From: an uncultured Prevotellaceae bacterium
Lineage (GTDB): Bacteria; Bacteroidota; Bacteroidia; Bacteroidales; Bacteroidaceae
Length of the DNA: 6,921 nt
Reading direction: 5' to 3'
NCBI GenBank assembly: GCA_937892315.1
Contig: CALAVF010000257.1
Location: 1 to 6,921, forward strand
Shown: in pieces, positions 1-5,876 of the stretch
How the letters are laid out: every line of letters begins with the position of its first letter
How positions within the stretch are numbered: the first letter of the stretch is position 1
Position numbers and translations under genes: made by a program
Notes under the pieces: generated by a model
The model's input: the letters and a program-made list of their open reading frames with translations, nothing else
The model's database searches: none
Told to the model about the DNA's origin: nothing

Positions 1-157
1 ATTGCAGCATCATCGTTGTCTTACCGACACCTTTGGCTCCGCGAATACAGAGCATACGGTCCTCCCAGTCTATTGAGGAATATAGATAGCGCTTGAATCG
101 GGAGTCAACATCACGAACTAATCGGATGGAACTTGTGTAGAGGTCTTGAATTTCCAT
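1..157 (-). CDS. AAA ATPase, N-terminal fragment (AAA_14/DUF4143-like)
   Basis: Reading the minus strand from the ATG at 157 gives 52 uninterrupted codons up to the window edge, so the gene is cut by the window and not visibly broken. The protein starts MEIQDLYTSS. Residues 40-48 are GAKGVGKTT, a clear Walker A (P-loop) motif for ATP binding, with K46 and T47 as the key residues. An N-terminal helix rich in Arg and Tyr (about residues 11-35, with FKRYLY and IDW) precedes the P-loop. This arrangement is typical of the Bacteroidetes ATPases that carry an AAA_14 domain followed by DUF4143, a widespread family of unknown role. The DUF4143 part would lie outside the window and is not seen. A good promoter sits 33-63 bases upstream. 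ATP binding is well supported; the exact family is inferred from the N-terminus alone. Confidence 0.8.
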   Translation of the reverse strand, partial: MEIQDLYTSSIRLVRDVDSRFKRYLYSSIDWEDRMLCIRGAKGVGKTTMMLQ

Positions 158-189
158 TGCAAAGTAAGAATGTCATATTATAATGTTTG

Positions 190-220
190 CAAAGTTAAAA
201 TTATTTATTGGAATGACAAG
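190..220 (-). promoter_or_regulatory. Bacteroidetes-type promoter for the AAA ATPase gene
   Basis: On the minus strand, TAACTTTG (197 to 190) matches the Bacteroidetes -7 consensus TAnnTTTG exactly. Nineteen bases upstream is CTTG (220 to 217), a three-of-four match to the -33 element TTTG. The spacing fits the known 19-21 bases. Transcription would start near 184 and give a leader of roughly 25-30 bases before the ATG at 157. Confidence 0.65.
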
Positions 221-233
221 GCTAATATACAAA

Positions 234-307
234 AACGTTACTTTCGTTTAACGTTATTTATGATAAATGTTATTTGTAGATAACATTTTTAGCAAAAAAC
301 GTTATTT
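234..307 (+). repeat. 10-bp direct repeats phased at 16 bp, operator-like
   Basis: Copies of the consensus AACGTTATTT begin at 234 (AACGTTACTT), 250 (AACGTTATTT), 266 (AATGTTATTT), 282 (AACATTTTTA, 7 of 10) and 298 (AACGTTATTT). The starts are exactly 16 bases apart throughout. The copies at 250 and 298 are identical and those at 234 and 266 differ by one base each; the copy at 282 is degenerate. The six bases between cores are not conserved. A conserved core with a diverged spacer at a fixed period is what a row of protein-binding sites looks like, rather than a recent tandem duplication. The array ends 38 bases before the epimerase start codon, so it probably overlaps that gene's promoter. 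The binding protein is unknown. Confidence 0.6.
265..288. promoter_or_regulatory. Perfect inverted repeat, candidate operator
   Basis: AAATGTTAT (265-273) and ATAACATTT (280-288) are perfect reverse complements with a six-base spacer. The arm contains the same GTTAT core as the 16-bp-phased direct repeats, so this may be a pair of half-sites facing each other inside the array. The form suits a dimeric transcription factor. At DNA level it lies upstream of the expected start of the epimerase transcript, so an RNA hairpin role is less likely. Confidence 0.5.
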
Positions 308-345
308 TGGCATTACGAAACTTGTTATGATTCTTTGAAAAGTTT

Positions 346-1359
346 ATGAATTATATTATTACTGGTGGGACGGGCTTCATTGGTACCCATTTGACAAATC
401 TTATAAAGGAAGTGCACCCAGATGCCAAGGTTTGGAATCTGGATATTGTCACTCCGGGGACACCGAACCCCGCTGTGAAGAATTATAAACCAGCAGTGAA
501 GGAGGGAGAAGCGTTGAGTTCAACCTTTGTGCATTGCGATGTCCGACAGTCAATCGGTGAACTTCCGTTTACTCCGACGTCAGAGGATGTCATCTTCAAC
601 TTCGCTGCGGTGCATCGTACCCCGGGACATCCCGACCATGCGTATTTCGAGACGAATATCCGTGGGGCGGAGAACGTGTGTGCCTTTGCGGAGAAGCACG
701 GCATCAAGAACATCGTGTTCACTTCTTCCATCGCTCCATACGGTGCGGCGGAGGAACTGAAGGAGGAGACGACCTTGCCCACACCAAACACTCCCTACGG
801 CATCTCGAAACTGGTGGCGGAGAAGATTCACCAGATATGGCAGAAGGGTGGAGAGGGACGGAAACTGACAATCGTTCGTCCGGGCGTGGTGTTCGGAAAG
901 GGAGAGAACGGCAACTTCACGCGTCTGTACTGGGGCATTCGCAAGCATACGTTCGCCTATCCTGGCAGAAAGGATACGATTAAGGCCTGCGTGTATGTGA
1001 AAGAATTGGTGCGGTTCATCCTCTGGAACGTTGAAGAAAGGACTTCACCGTTCGAGGTGTATAACTGCACGTTCGAGCCTGCATACACCATCGAGCAGAT
1101 TGTGCAGACGATGAAGAAGGTGACGGGGCTGCATCAGGCGGTGCCATACGTGCCGAATGCGGTCATCATGCCTGCCGCCGTCGGGGCAAAACTTGTAGGC
1201 TCTCCGATGGGCATTTGCCCTGCCCGTGTGAAGAAGTTGCAAATCTCCACCAATATCAGTGGCAAGAAGATGAAGGAGAGTGGCTATCAGTTCAAGTGGA
1301 CTTTCGAGGATGCCATCGAGGACTGGTTTGAGGACAATAAAAAGTTATATCTGCAATAG
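346..1359 (+). CDS. NAD-dependent epimerase/dehydratase (extended SDR)
   Basis: A 337-residue cytoplasmic protein of the extended short-chain dehydrogenase family, the group that includes UDP-sugar 4-epimerases and dehydratases. The N-terminus has the Rossmann glycine motif GGTGFIG at residues 7-13. D33, at the end of the second beta strand, is placed to bind the adenine ribose of NAD. Residues 126-129 (TSSI) and the YGISK motif at 151-155 supply the Ser/Thr, Tyr151 and Lys155 of the catalytic set. RPGVVFGKGENG at 178-189 is the usual post-catalytic RP.xvyGp-like segment, and substrate-binding residues follow. Length is normal for the family. The start is supported by the Rossmann strand beginning at once and by the lack of a strong upstream alternative. 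The stop codon abuts the next start codon, so the two genes are almost certainly co-translated. Epimerase-type chemistry on a nucleotide sugar is likely; the substrate cannot be told. Confidence 0.88.
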   Translation: MNYIITGGTGFIGTHLTNLIKEVHPDAKVWNLDIVTPGTPNPAVKNYKPAVKEGEALSSTFVHCDVRQSIGELPFTPTSEDVIFNFAAVHRTPGHPDHAYFETNIRGAENVCAFAEKHGIKNIVFTSSIAPYGAAEELKEETTLPTPNTPYGISKLVAEKIHQIWQKGGEGRKLTIVRPGVVFGKGENGNFTRLYWGIRKHTFAYPGRKDTIKACVYVKELVRFILWNVEERTSPFEVYNCTFEPAYTIEQIVQTMKKVTGLHQAVPYVPNAVIMPAAVGAKLVGSPMGICPARVKKLQISTNISGKKMKESGYQFKWTFEDAIEDWFEDNKKLYLQ

Positions 1360-2475
1360 ATGATGTCAAGAATTGAGGCGAAGCCTTATTGGGAGTTCAT
1401 CCGTTTCTGCATGGATGCTCAACAGCAGGTTCCTGAATCCATAGAGAAGATGGATTGGGAAAAATTGTTCTTGTTCATGAAGCAGCAGGCGTTGACGGGC
1501 GTTGGCTTTCAAGGCATAGAGCGGCTGAAAGAAAACCATGTGGATGTGCCAAGGGCTCTTTTGCTGAGGTGGTATGCTTTAAGCGAGAAAATCAAAGCCC
1601 GCAATATCTACATGGACAAGTGCTGTGTGGAACTTGCCGGGCTCTTGGCCAAAGACGGCTTCAGGAGTTGTGTTCTGAAAGGACAGGGCAACACGCTTTT
1701 CTACCCAGACCCTTATGTGCGGTCATCTGGCGATATAGACATCTTTGTCATGAGCGATGAGGGGATGGGCATCAAGGAGCGGCGAAGAGTCGTTTTGAAC
1801 TATGTGAGGAAGAAGTTCCCACAGACGAGGATTCGTTACCAGCACATCGATTTCCCCGTCTTTAAGGATGTCGAAGTGGAAATGCACTTTATCCCTACAG
1901 CAAAGAATAATCCCGTTTACAATTATCGCATTCAGCAATGGGTGGAGAAACAGATGCCTCGGCAATGTGCCAATATCGTGTGTTTGCCTGATGGTGTAGG
2001 AACGATTCCTGTACCGACGGATGAATTCAACCTCGTTTATCAGATGTCACACATGATGCACCATTTCTTTGATGAGGGCATTGGACTGAGGCAGATGATG
2101 GATTACTATTATCTTTTGCGGAAAGCAAACGATGAATTGATAATGGATAATGGGCAATTGAGAATGACTTTAAGGTATCTGAACCTTTATCAGTTTGCAG
2201 GTGCTGTGATGTATGTGATGCGGGAGGTTTTTGGGCTGGAAGAGAAGATGATGATTGTGCCTGTTGATGAGAGGAGGGGAAAGACGTTGATGGATGAGAT
2301 ATTGAAGGGTGGAAACTTCGGGAAGCATTCGGGATTGACACAGCATAGCACAGGTGTGAAGTATTTCCTGAAGATTCGCCGCAATATGCGGTTTGTGCGT
2401 GAATATCCAGCGGAGGCATTGTGTGAACCGTGGTTCCGAACATGGCATTTCTTCTGGCGATTGTGGAATCAATAA
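1360..2475 (+). CDS. Nucleotidyltransferase family protein (NTP_transf_5-like)
   Basis: A 371-residue soluble protein resembling the uncharacterised nucleotidyltransferase family NTP_transf_5 (PF14907). The signature is LKGQGN at 107-111 and beyond, then YPDPYVRSSGDIDIFV at 115-130. D125 and D127 in GDIDIFV are the expected metal-binding aspartates of the polymerase-beta-like fold. An acidic strand at 170-176 (DVEVEMH) can give the third carboxylate. A His-rich helix follows (SHMMHHF, 230-236), then GIGLRQMMDYYYLL at 240-253, both typical of this family. The ATG directly follows the TAG of the epimerase gene; a second ATG at 1363 is equally possible. An unusual stretch, residues 257-270, looks like an inserted low-complexity repeat. 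Relatives occur in polysaccharide loci and in some peptide-modification clusters. The substrate is unknown here; no natural substrate is assigned for most of the family. Confidence 0.82.
   Translation: MMSRIEAKPYWEFIRFCMDAQQQVPESIEKMDWEKLFLFMKQQALTGVGFQGIERLKENHVDVPRALLLRWYALSEKIKARNIYMDKCCVELAGLLAKDGFRSCVLKGQGNTLFYPDPYVRSSGDIDIFVMSDEGMGIKERRRVVLNYVRKKFPQTRIRYQHIDFPVFKDVEVEMHFIPTAKNNPVYNYRIQQWVEKQMPRQCANIVCLPDGVGTIPVPTDEFNLVYQMSHMMHHFFDEGIGLRQMMDYYYLLRKANDELIMDNGQLRMTLRYLNLYQFAGAVMYVMREVFGLEEKMMIVPVDERRGKTLMDEILKGGNFGKHSGLTQHSTGVKYFLKIRRNMRFVREYPAEALCEPWFRTWHFFWRLWNQ
2131..2167 (+). repeat. Short AATGGATAATGG-type repetitive segment inside the nucleotidyltransferase gene
   Basis: This stretch is built of short GAATTGATAATGG/ATAATGGG/CAATTGAGAATG-like units, encoding residues 257-270 (NDELIMDNGQLRMT). 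The simple imperfect units are unlike the flanking coding sequence. They resemble intergenic low-complexity repeats seen in Bacteroidales and related genomes. The reading frame is kept, so the segment may be a tolerated surface-loop insertion between the helix at 240-255 and that at 271-290. The comparison with other genomes is from memory. Confidence 0.35.
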
Positions 2476-2491
2476 AATATTCAATTTGACT

Positions 2492-2534
2492 AAAAATAGC
2501 CTTTTGTATCGCATAAATACAAAAGGCTATTTTT
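2492..2534. terminator. Rho-independent terminator, 18-bp perfect stem
   Basis: AAAAATAGCCTTTTGTAT (2492-2509) pairs without mismatch with ATACAAAAGGCTATTTTT (2517-2534) across the seven-base loop CGCATAA. The plus strand ends in five T within the stem and continues TTTGTTT-like; the minus strand likewise ends in a T run. It therefore reads as an intrinsic terminator in both directions. It lies 16 bases after the nucleotidyltransferase stop and ends that operon. It is also the only strong terminator downstream of uvrB, though nearly 300 bases away. Confidence 0.92.
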
Positions 2535-2704
2535 GTTTATAATTGCCACCAAAATAGTCTCTATTATCATTTTATTGAGCCCAAGAAAGACGTTTTATCA
2601 GAAATTTGAAAGAAAGATCGCGGAATATTCTAAAAAACACTTTATTTTCCGTAAATTTGCAGCCAATTTGCCAAATGAAACAACAACATTGATAATCATA
2701 AACA
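2535..2704 (+). other. AT-rich intergenic stretch with leader of the small gene
   Basis: Between the terminator and the small peptide gene I see no RNA gene and no convincing coding sequence. A 72-codon open frame from 2533 to 2751 is translatable but has a Lys/Ile/Thr-rich composition expected of AT-rich non-coding DNA, starts inside the terminator stem and has no recognisable motif. The only clear signal is the -7 box at 2652-2659. The bases after it form an A-rich leader for the small gene. Confidence 0.5.
2652..2659 (+). promoter_or_regulatory. -7 element of the small peptide gene
   Basis: TAAATTTG matches TAnnTTTG exactly and is followed by CAGCC, as is common at Bacteroidetes promoters. 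It would start transcription near 2665, giving a leader of about 40 bases before the ATG at 2705. No TTTG lies at the correct distance upstream, so only the -7 half is supported. Confidence 0.5.
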
Positions 2705-2821
2705 ATGGAAAAAAGAAAAGCATATATAACACCACTCATCGAAATCTTTGAAATGCCTTCATCCCCCATCATTTGCCTCTCTTATACCGACCAAGAAGCA
2801 GATGAATCTGACGTATTATGA
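2705..2821 (+). CDS. Small protein of 38 residues, recurrent Bacteroidales peptide type
   Basis: The ATG at 2705 opens a 38-codon frame ending at TGA 2819-2821. The product starts MEKRKAYITPLIEIFEMPSS, continues with a short hydrophobic piece (PIICLSY, residues 21-27), and ends in an acidic tail (TDQEADESDVL). The pattern of a basic start, Y-I-x-P, then an alternating hydrophobic strand (LIEIFEM) and a small variable tail is one I recognise from many short, mostly unannotated proteins in Bacteroides and Prevotella, where it commonly reads MKKxYxxPxxEVxxL. Their function is unknown. Support comes from the -7 box 45 bases upstream, the A-rich leader ending ATAAACA before the ATG, and the protein-like composition. 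It has no signal peptide. The gene overlaps the end of uvrB by six bases tail to tail. A RiPP-like precursor is one possibility, but no modification enzyme is clearly paired with it. Confidence 0.6.
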   Translation: MEKRKAYITPLIEIFEMPSSPIICLSYTDQEADESDVL

Positions 2822-4840
2822 CAGCATCTCTTCCAACCTAATCACTTCTTTTCTGTATTCCTCCGCCTGGAGGAATTCGAGTTTTTTGGCGGCTTCCTTC
2901 ATGAATTTTCGGTTGCGGTCGATGGCACGTTGAATCTCATCGGGTGTCATGGCATTGTAGATGGTATCTTCCTCGTTTTCAGCAGCGATAGAGGCATTTT
3001 CTTCAATGTATGCTACACCTTGATAGTCAACCGGCTTATGTTGGTTGATGGCAATTTGTGCCTTCTGAATCTGGGTCGGCGTGATGCCATGTTCTTCGTT
3101 GTATGCCATTTGTTTTTTGCGGCGGCGATTCGTTTCGTCAATGGTGCGTTGCATTGTTTCCGTGATGGTCTCGGCATACATGATGGCAAGTCCGTGAACA
3201 TTGCGGGCTGCACGTCCGATGATTTGGACAAGAGAGCGATGGTCGCGTAGAAATCCCTGATAGTCTGCATCAAGAATGGCGACGAGAGACACTTCGGGGA
3301 GGTCAAGACCTTCACGCAACAGGTTGATGCCGATGAGCACATCATAAACCCCTGCACGGAAGTCGTTGATGATGTCCACACGGTCGAAGGTATCCACGTC
3401 GGAGTGGATGTAATTGGCTTTGATTCCCACGCCATTGAAGAAGTCCGCCACCTCTTCCGCCTGACGTTTGGTCGATGTGATGACCAAGGTACGCTCCCCT
3501 ACCTCAATGCGGCGATGGATTTCTTCCATCAGGTCATCCATGAAATTGAGTTTTGGACGCACCTCGATAGGAGGGTCGAGCAAGCCTGTTGGACGAATCA
3601 GTTGCTCCACAATGACACCTTCTGCACGTTCCAGTTCATACTCGGCAGGAGTGGCGGACACAAAAATCGTCTGTGGCGTCAACTCCTCAAACTCCTCAAG
3701 CCTCAGCGGACGATTGTCCAATGCAGCAGGAAGACGAAACGCATAATCGACCAGATTCTCCTTACGCCGACGGTCGCCACCCCACATCGCTTTCACCTGT
3801 GGAATCGACTGGTGACTTTCGTCCACAATCAGCAAATAGTCATCGGGAAAGAAATCCAGCAGGCAATAAGGGCGTTCACCTGCCGCACGACCATCAAAAT
3901 AACGTGAATAGTTCTCGATGCCCGAACAATGCCCCGTCTCACGAATCCATTCCAAATCGTTCGTCACCCGCAACTCTATCTGTTTCGCCTTCTCCACGTC
4001 CCCCTTTTCCAGATAAAATTCGATGCGTTCGTGCAAGTCATCCTCTATCATGTGGATGGCACGCTGCGTCTGCTCCTTACTGGTCATAAAGAGATTGGCA
4101 GGATAAATCTTGTATTCATCGTATGATGTGATAGGATACAACGTGTTCACATCCAGTTCCTGAATCTCATCGATGGTATCATCATAATAGCCAATCCTCA
4201 GAATCTTCTCGTCGTAAGCCAAATAGATGTCCACCGTCTCGCCCTTCACCCGAAACTGTCCACGTTCCAATTCGTCCGCATTCGCCATGTCATTGTTCAC
4301 GTAGAGCATATCCACCAGTTTGCGGCGGAGCGTCTCTTGCGGCAAATCTAGGTCTCTCTGTATCGTCAGAATGTTCTCCGCATAACTCGTCGGAGCACCC
4401 ATGCCATAAATGCAGGAAACAGAAGAAACGATGATGACATCCTTACGTCCCGACAGCAGCGACGAAGTGGCAGCCAGACGACTACGGTCAAGGTCGGCGT
4501 TGATGGCAAGGTCCTTCTCTATATAGGTGCCCGTGGATGGAATATAAGCCTCCGGCTGATAATAGTCATAATAACTCACATAATACTCCACCGCATTGTG
4601 GGGGAAGAAAGCCTTCATCTCCGTGTACAACTGATGAGCCAGCGTCTTGTTGTGGCTGAAAATCAAGGTTGGCTTGCCCACATTCTGAATGACATTCGCC
4701 ATCGTAAACGTCTTGCCCGACCCCGTCACACCCAACAACACCTGAGCAGGCACCCCGTCGAGCACCCCCTGGGTCAACTGTTCTATCGCCTGAGGCTGGT
4801 CTCCTGTTGGCTGATACTTCGATGTTAACTGAAATTCCAT
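2816..4840 (-). CDS. uvrB: Excinuclease ABC subunit B (UvrB)
   Basis: UvrB is the damage-verifying helicase-like subunit of bacterial nucleotide excision repair; it receives DNA from UvrA and recruits UvrC for incision. The 674 residues match the usual length. The start MEFQLTSKYQPTGDQPQAI is the classic N-terminus. Walker A GVTGSGKT lies at 37-44. The DNA-clamping beta-hairpin segment rich in Tyr (YYVSYYDYYQPEAYIP) spans 86-101 and is intact. Walker B is DESH at 340-343, helicase motif III is SATP at 395-398, motif V is LREGLDLPEV at 508-517, and motif VI is QIIGRAARN at 539-547. The C-terminal UVR domain, which contacts UvrC, covers about 636-673 (EAAKKLEFLQAEEYRKE). All key residues expected of an active protein are present. 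It is transcribed alone here, divergently from bamD. Confidence 0.98.
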   Translation of the reverse strand: MEFQLTSKYQPTGDQPQAIEQLTQGVLDGVPAQVLLGVTGSGKTFTMANVIQNVGKPTLIFSHNKTLAHQLYTEMKAFFPHNAVEYYVSYYDYYQPEAYIPSTGTYIEKDLAINADLDRSRLAATSSLLSGRKDVIIVSSVSCIYGMGAPTSYAENILTIQRDLDLPQETLRRKLVDMLYVNNDMANADELERGQFRVKGETVDIYLAYDEKILRIGYYDDTIDEIQELDVNTLYPITSYDEYKIYPANLFMTSKEQTQRAIHMIEDDLHERIEFYLEKGDVEKAKQIELRVTNDLEWIRETGHCSGIENYSRYFDGRAAGERPYCLLDFFPDDYLLIVDESHQSIPQVKAMWGGDRRRKENLVDYAFRLPAALDNRPLRLEEFEELTPQTIFVSATPAEYELERAEGVIVEQLIRPTGLLDPPIEVRPKLNFMDDLMEEIHRRIEVGERTLVITSTKRQAEEVADFFNGVGIKANYIHSDVDTFDRVDIINDFRAGVYDVLIGINLLREGLDLPEVSLVAILDADYQGFLRDHRSLVQIIGRAARNVHGLAIMYAETITETMQRTIDETNRRRKKQMAYNEEHGITPTQIQKAQIAINQHKPVDYQGVAYIEENASIAAENEEDTIYNAMTPDEIQRAIDRNRKFMKEAAKKLEFLQAEEYRKEVIRLEEMLS

Positions 4841-4864
4841 GCGTCATTTTTCTGTTTCGAGATG

Positions 4865-4872
4865 CAAAATTA
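4865..4872 (-). promoter_or_regulatory. -7 element of uvrB
   Basis: On the minus strand TAATTTTG (4872 to 4865) matches TAnnTTTG exactly, 25 bases from the uvrB ATG. The nearest upstream TTTTG (4902 to 4898) is 25 bases away, longer than the usual 19-21, so the -33 half is weak. The transcript would have a leader of only about 15-20 bases. I see no LexA-like palindrome here. Confidence 0.55.
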
Positions 4873-4968
4873 CGACTTTCCACCCGTAAATCGCCACCAA
4901 AAGCAGACTTTTTTCTTAATGAAAGTGAAATATTCGTCACTTGTTATCCTTTCTTCAGCAAAAAAGCG

Positions 4969-4976
4969 TAACTTTG
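4969..4976 (+). promoter_or_regulatory. -7 element of the bamD-rpoZ operon
   Basis: TAACTTTG matches TAnnTTTG exactly and is followed by CAGCC. It lies 21 bases before the bamD ATG at 4998, implying a very short leader. The best upstream TTG (4941-4943) is 25 bases away, so the -33 half is not well placed. Confidence 0.6.
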
Positions 4977-4997
4977 CAGCCGTAATAAAAAATATCG

Positions 4998-5834
4998 ATG
5001 AGAAAAATTCTGTCAATTGGGTTGATTTCGGTACTGGTTTTATGCTCTTGCAACTCCTACAACCAAGTGCTGAAGTCTTCTGATTATGATTATAAATACG
5101 AGGCTGCGAAGGAATACTACACTTCGGGGCACTACACAAAGGCTTATCAACTGCTGGAAGAGTTGGTGATGGTCTTGAAGGGGTCGGACAGAGGCGAAGA
5201 GTCCCTGTTCATGTTGGGCATGTGCTACTACAACCTTCACGACTACGAGACCGCCTCCATGTATCTTGACCGATACACAAAGACCTATTCCAAGGGTGAA
5301 TACACCGAGTTGGCACGCTTCTACAGCGGCAAAGCATCCTACATGCAAAGCCCTGATCCACGCCTCGATCAGTCGCCCACCTACACAGCCATCAACCAGT
5401 TGCAAGACTTCCTCGATTTCCATCCCTATTCCGACAAACGCGAGGAGGTGAACGACCTGATTTACGAACTGCAAAACCGCCTTGTGCAGAAAGAGTATGA
5501 CAGTGCAAAACTCTACTACAACCTTGGAGCCTATACTGGCAACTGCTCCAACGGAGGCAGCAACTACGAGGCGTGTATCATCACTGCCGAAAACGCCCTG
5601 AAGTCATACCCCTACACTCGCCTGCGCGAAGACCTCTACATGCTCATCCTCCGCAGCCGCTACCAGTTGGCACAGCGAAGCGTCGAAGAGAAGAGCGAAG
5701 AGCGATACCGTCAGACCATCGACGAGTACCATGGCTTCAAGAACGAGTTCCCCGACAGCAAGTACATCAAAGAAGTGGAAAGCATCTTCAAGCACTCCAA
5801 CGCCAAAGTGAAAGCCGAGGCAGAGAAAGATTAA
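4998..5834 (+). CDS. bamD: Outer membrane protein assembly factor BamD (lipoprotein)
   Basis: BamD is the essential lipoprotein of the BAM complex, which folds beta-barrel proteins into the outer membrane; it sits on the periplasmic face. The 278-residue precursor has a lipoprotein signal: MRKIL, a hydrophobic core (residues 6-15), then LCSC with C18 as the likely lipidated cysteine and S17 before it. The start fits because the signal begins at once. The mature part is helical and TPR-like: YEAAKEYYTSGHYTKAYQLL (34-53), a second repeat around 66-94 (GEESLFMLGMCYYNLHDYETASMYLDRY) and more helices to the end, with the tyrosine-rich pattern of Bacteroidetes BamD. The E.A..YY.sG.Y.kA signature is typical. 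rpoZ follows after 42 bases, so co-transcription is likely. Assignment rests on the repeat pattern, signal and gene neighbourhood. Confidence 0.93.
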   Translation: MRKILSIGLISVLVLCSCNSYNQVLKSSDYDYKYEAAKEYYTSGHYTKAYQLLEELVMVLKGSDRGEESLFMLGMCYYNLHDYETASMYLDRYTKTYSKGEYTELARFYSGKASYMQSPDPRLDQSPTYTAINQLQDFLDFHPYSDKREEVNDLIYELQNRLVQKEYDSAKLYYNLGAYTGNCSNGGSNYEACIITAENALKSYPYTRLREDLYMLILRSRYQLAQRSVEEKSEERYRQTIDEYHGFKNEFPDSKYIKEVESIFKHSNAKVKAEAEKD

Positions 5835-5876
5835 AAACTCCAGACAAAGAACAAAAAGAAAAACAAAATAAAGACT

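Noticed and set aside
234..307. CRISPR array or plasmid-type origin iterons
   Set aside because: Repeat cores are only 10 bp with six-base spacers, far too short for CRISPR, and no replication initiator or cas gene is present.
302..309. TTATTTTG as the -7 box of the epimerase gene
   Set aside because: It misses the TA of TAnnTTTG by one base and has no TTTG at the right distance; no confident core promoter can be named for this gene.
158..345. Phase-variable (invertible) promoter before a glycan-type gene, as in Bacteroides capsule loci
   Set aside because: The only perfect inverted repeat has a six-base spacer, so there is no promoter segment between arms to flip.
580..948. A 122-codon open frame on the minus strand inside the epimerase gene
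   Set aside because: It lies entirely within a clear SDR gene in the opposite direction, with no family signature or start signal.
2533..2751. A 72-codon plus-strand frame upstream of uvrB's end
   Set aside because: It starts inside the terminator stem, has AT-driven Lys/Ile/Thr composition, and overlaps the better supported small gene at 2705 in another frame.
3404..3907. A 167-codon open frame on the plus strand inside uvrB
   Set aside because: It is fully antisense to a conserved uvrB, has no recognisable motif or promoter, and its Arg/His/Thr-rich composition is that of a shadow frame.
5040..5474. A 144-codon Val-rich open frame on the minus strand inside bamD
   Set aside because: It is the complement of the TPR-coding sequence; the apparent hydrophobicity comes from reading Asn/Tyr/Asp codons backwards.
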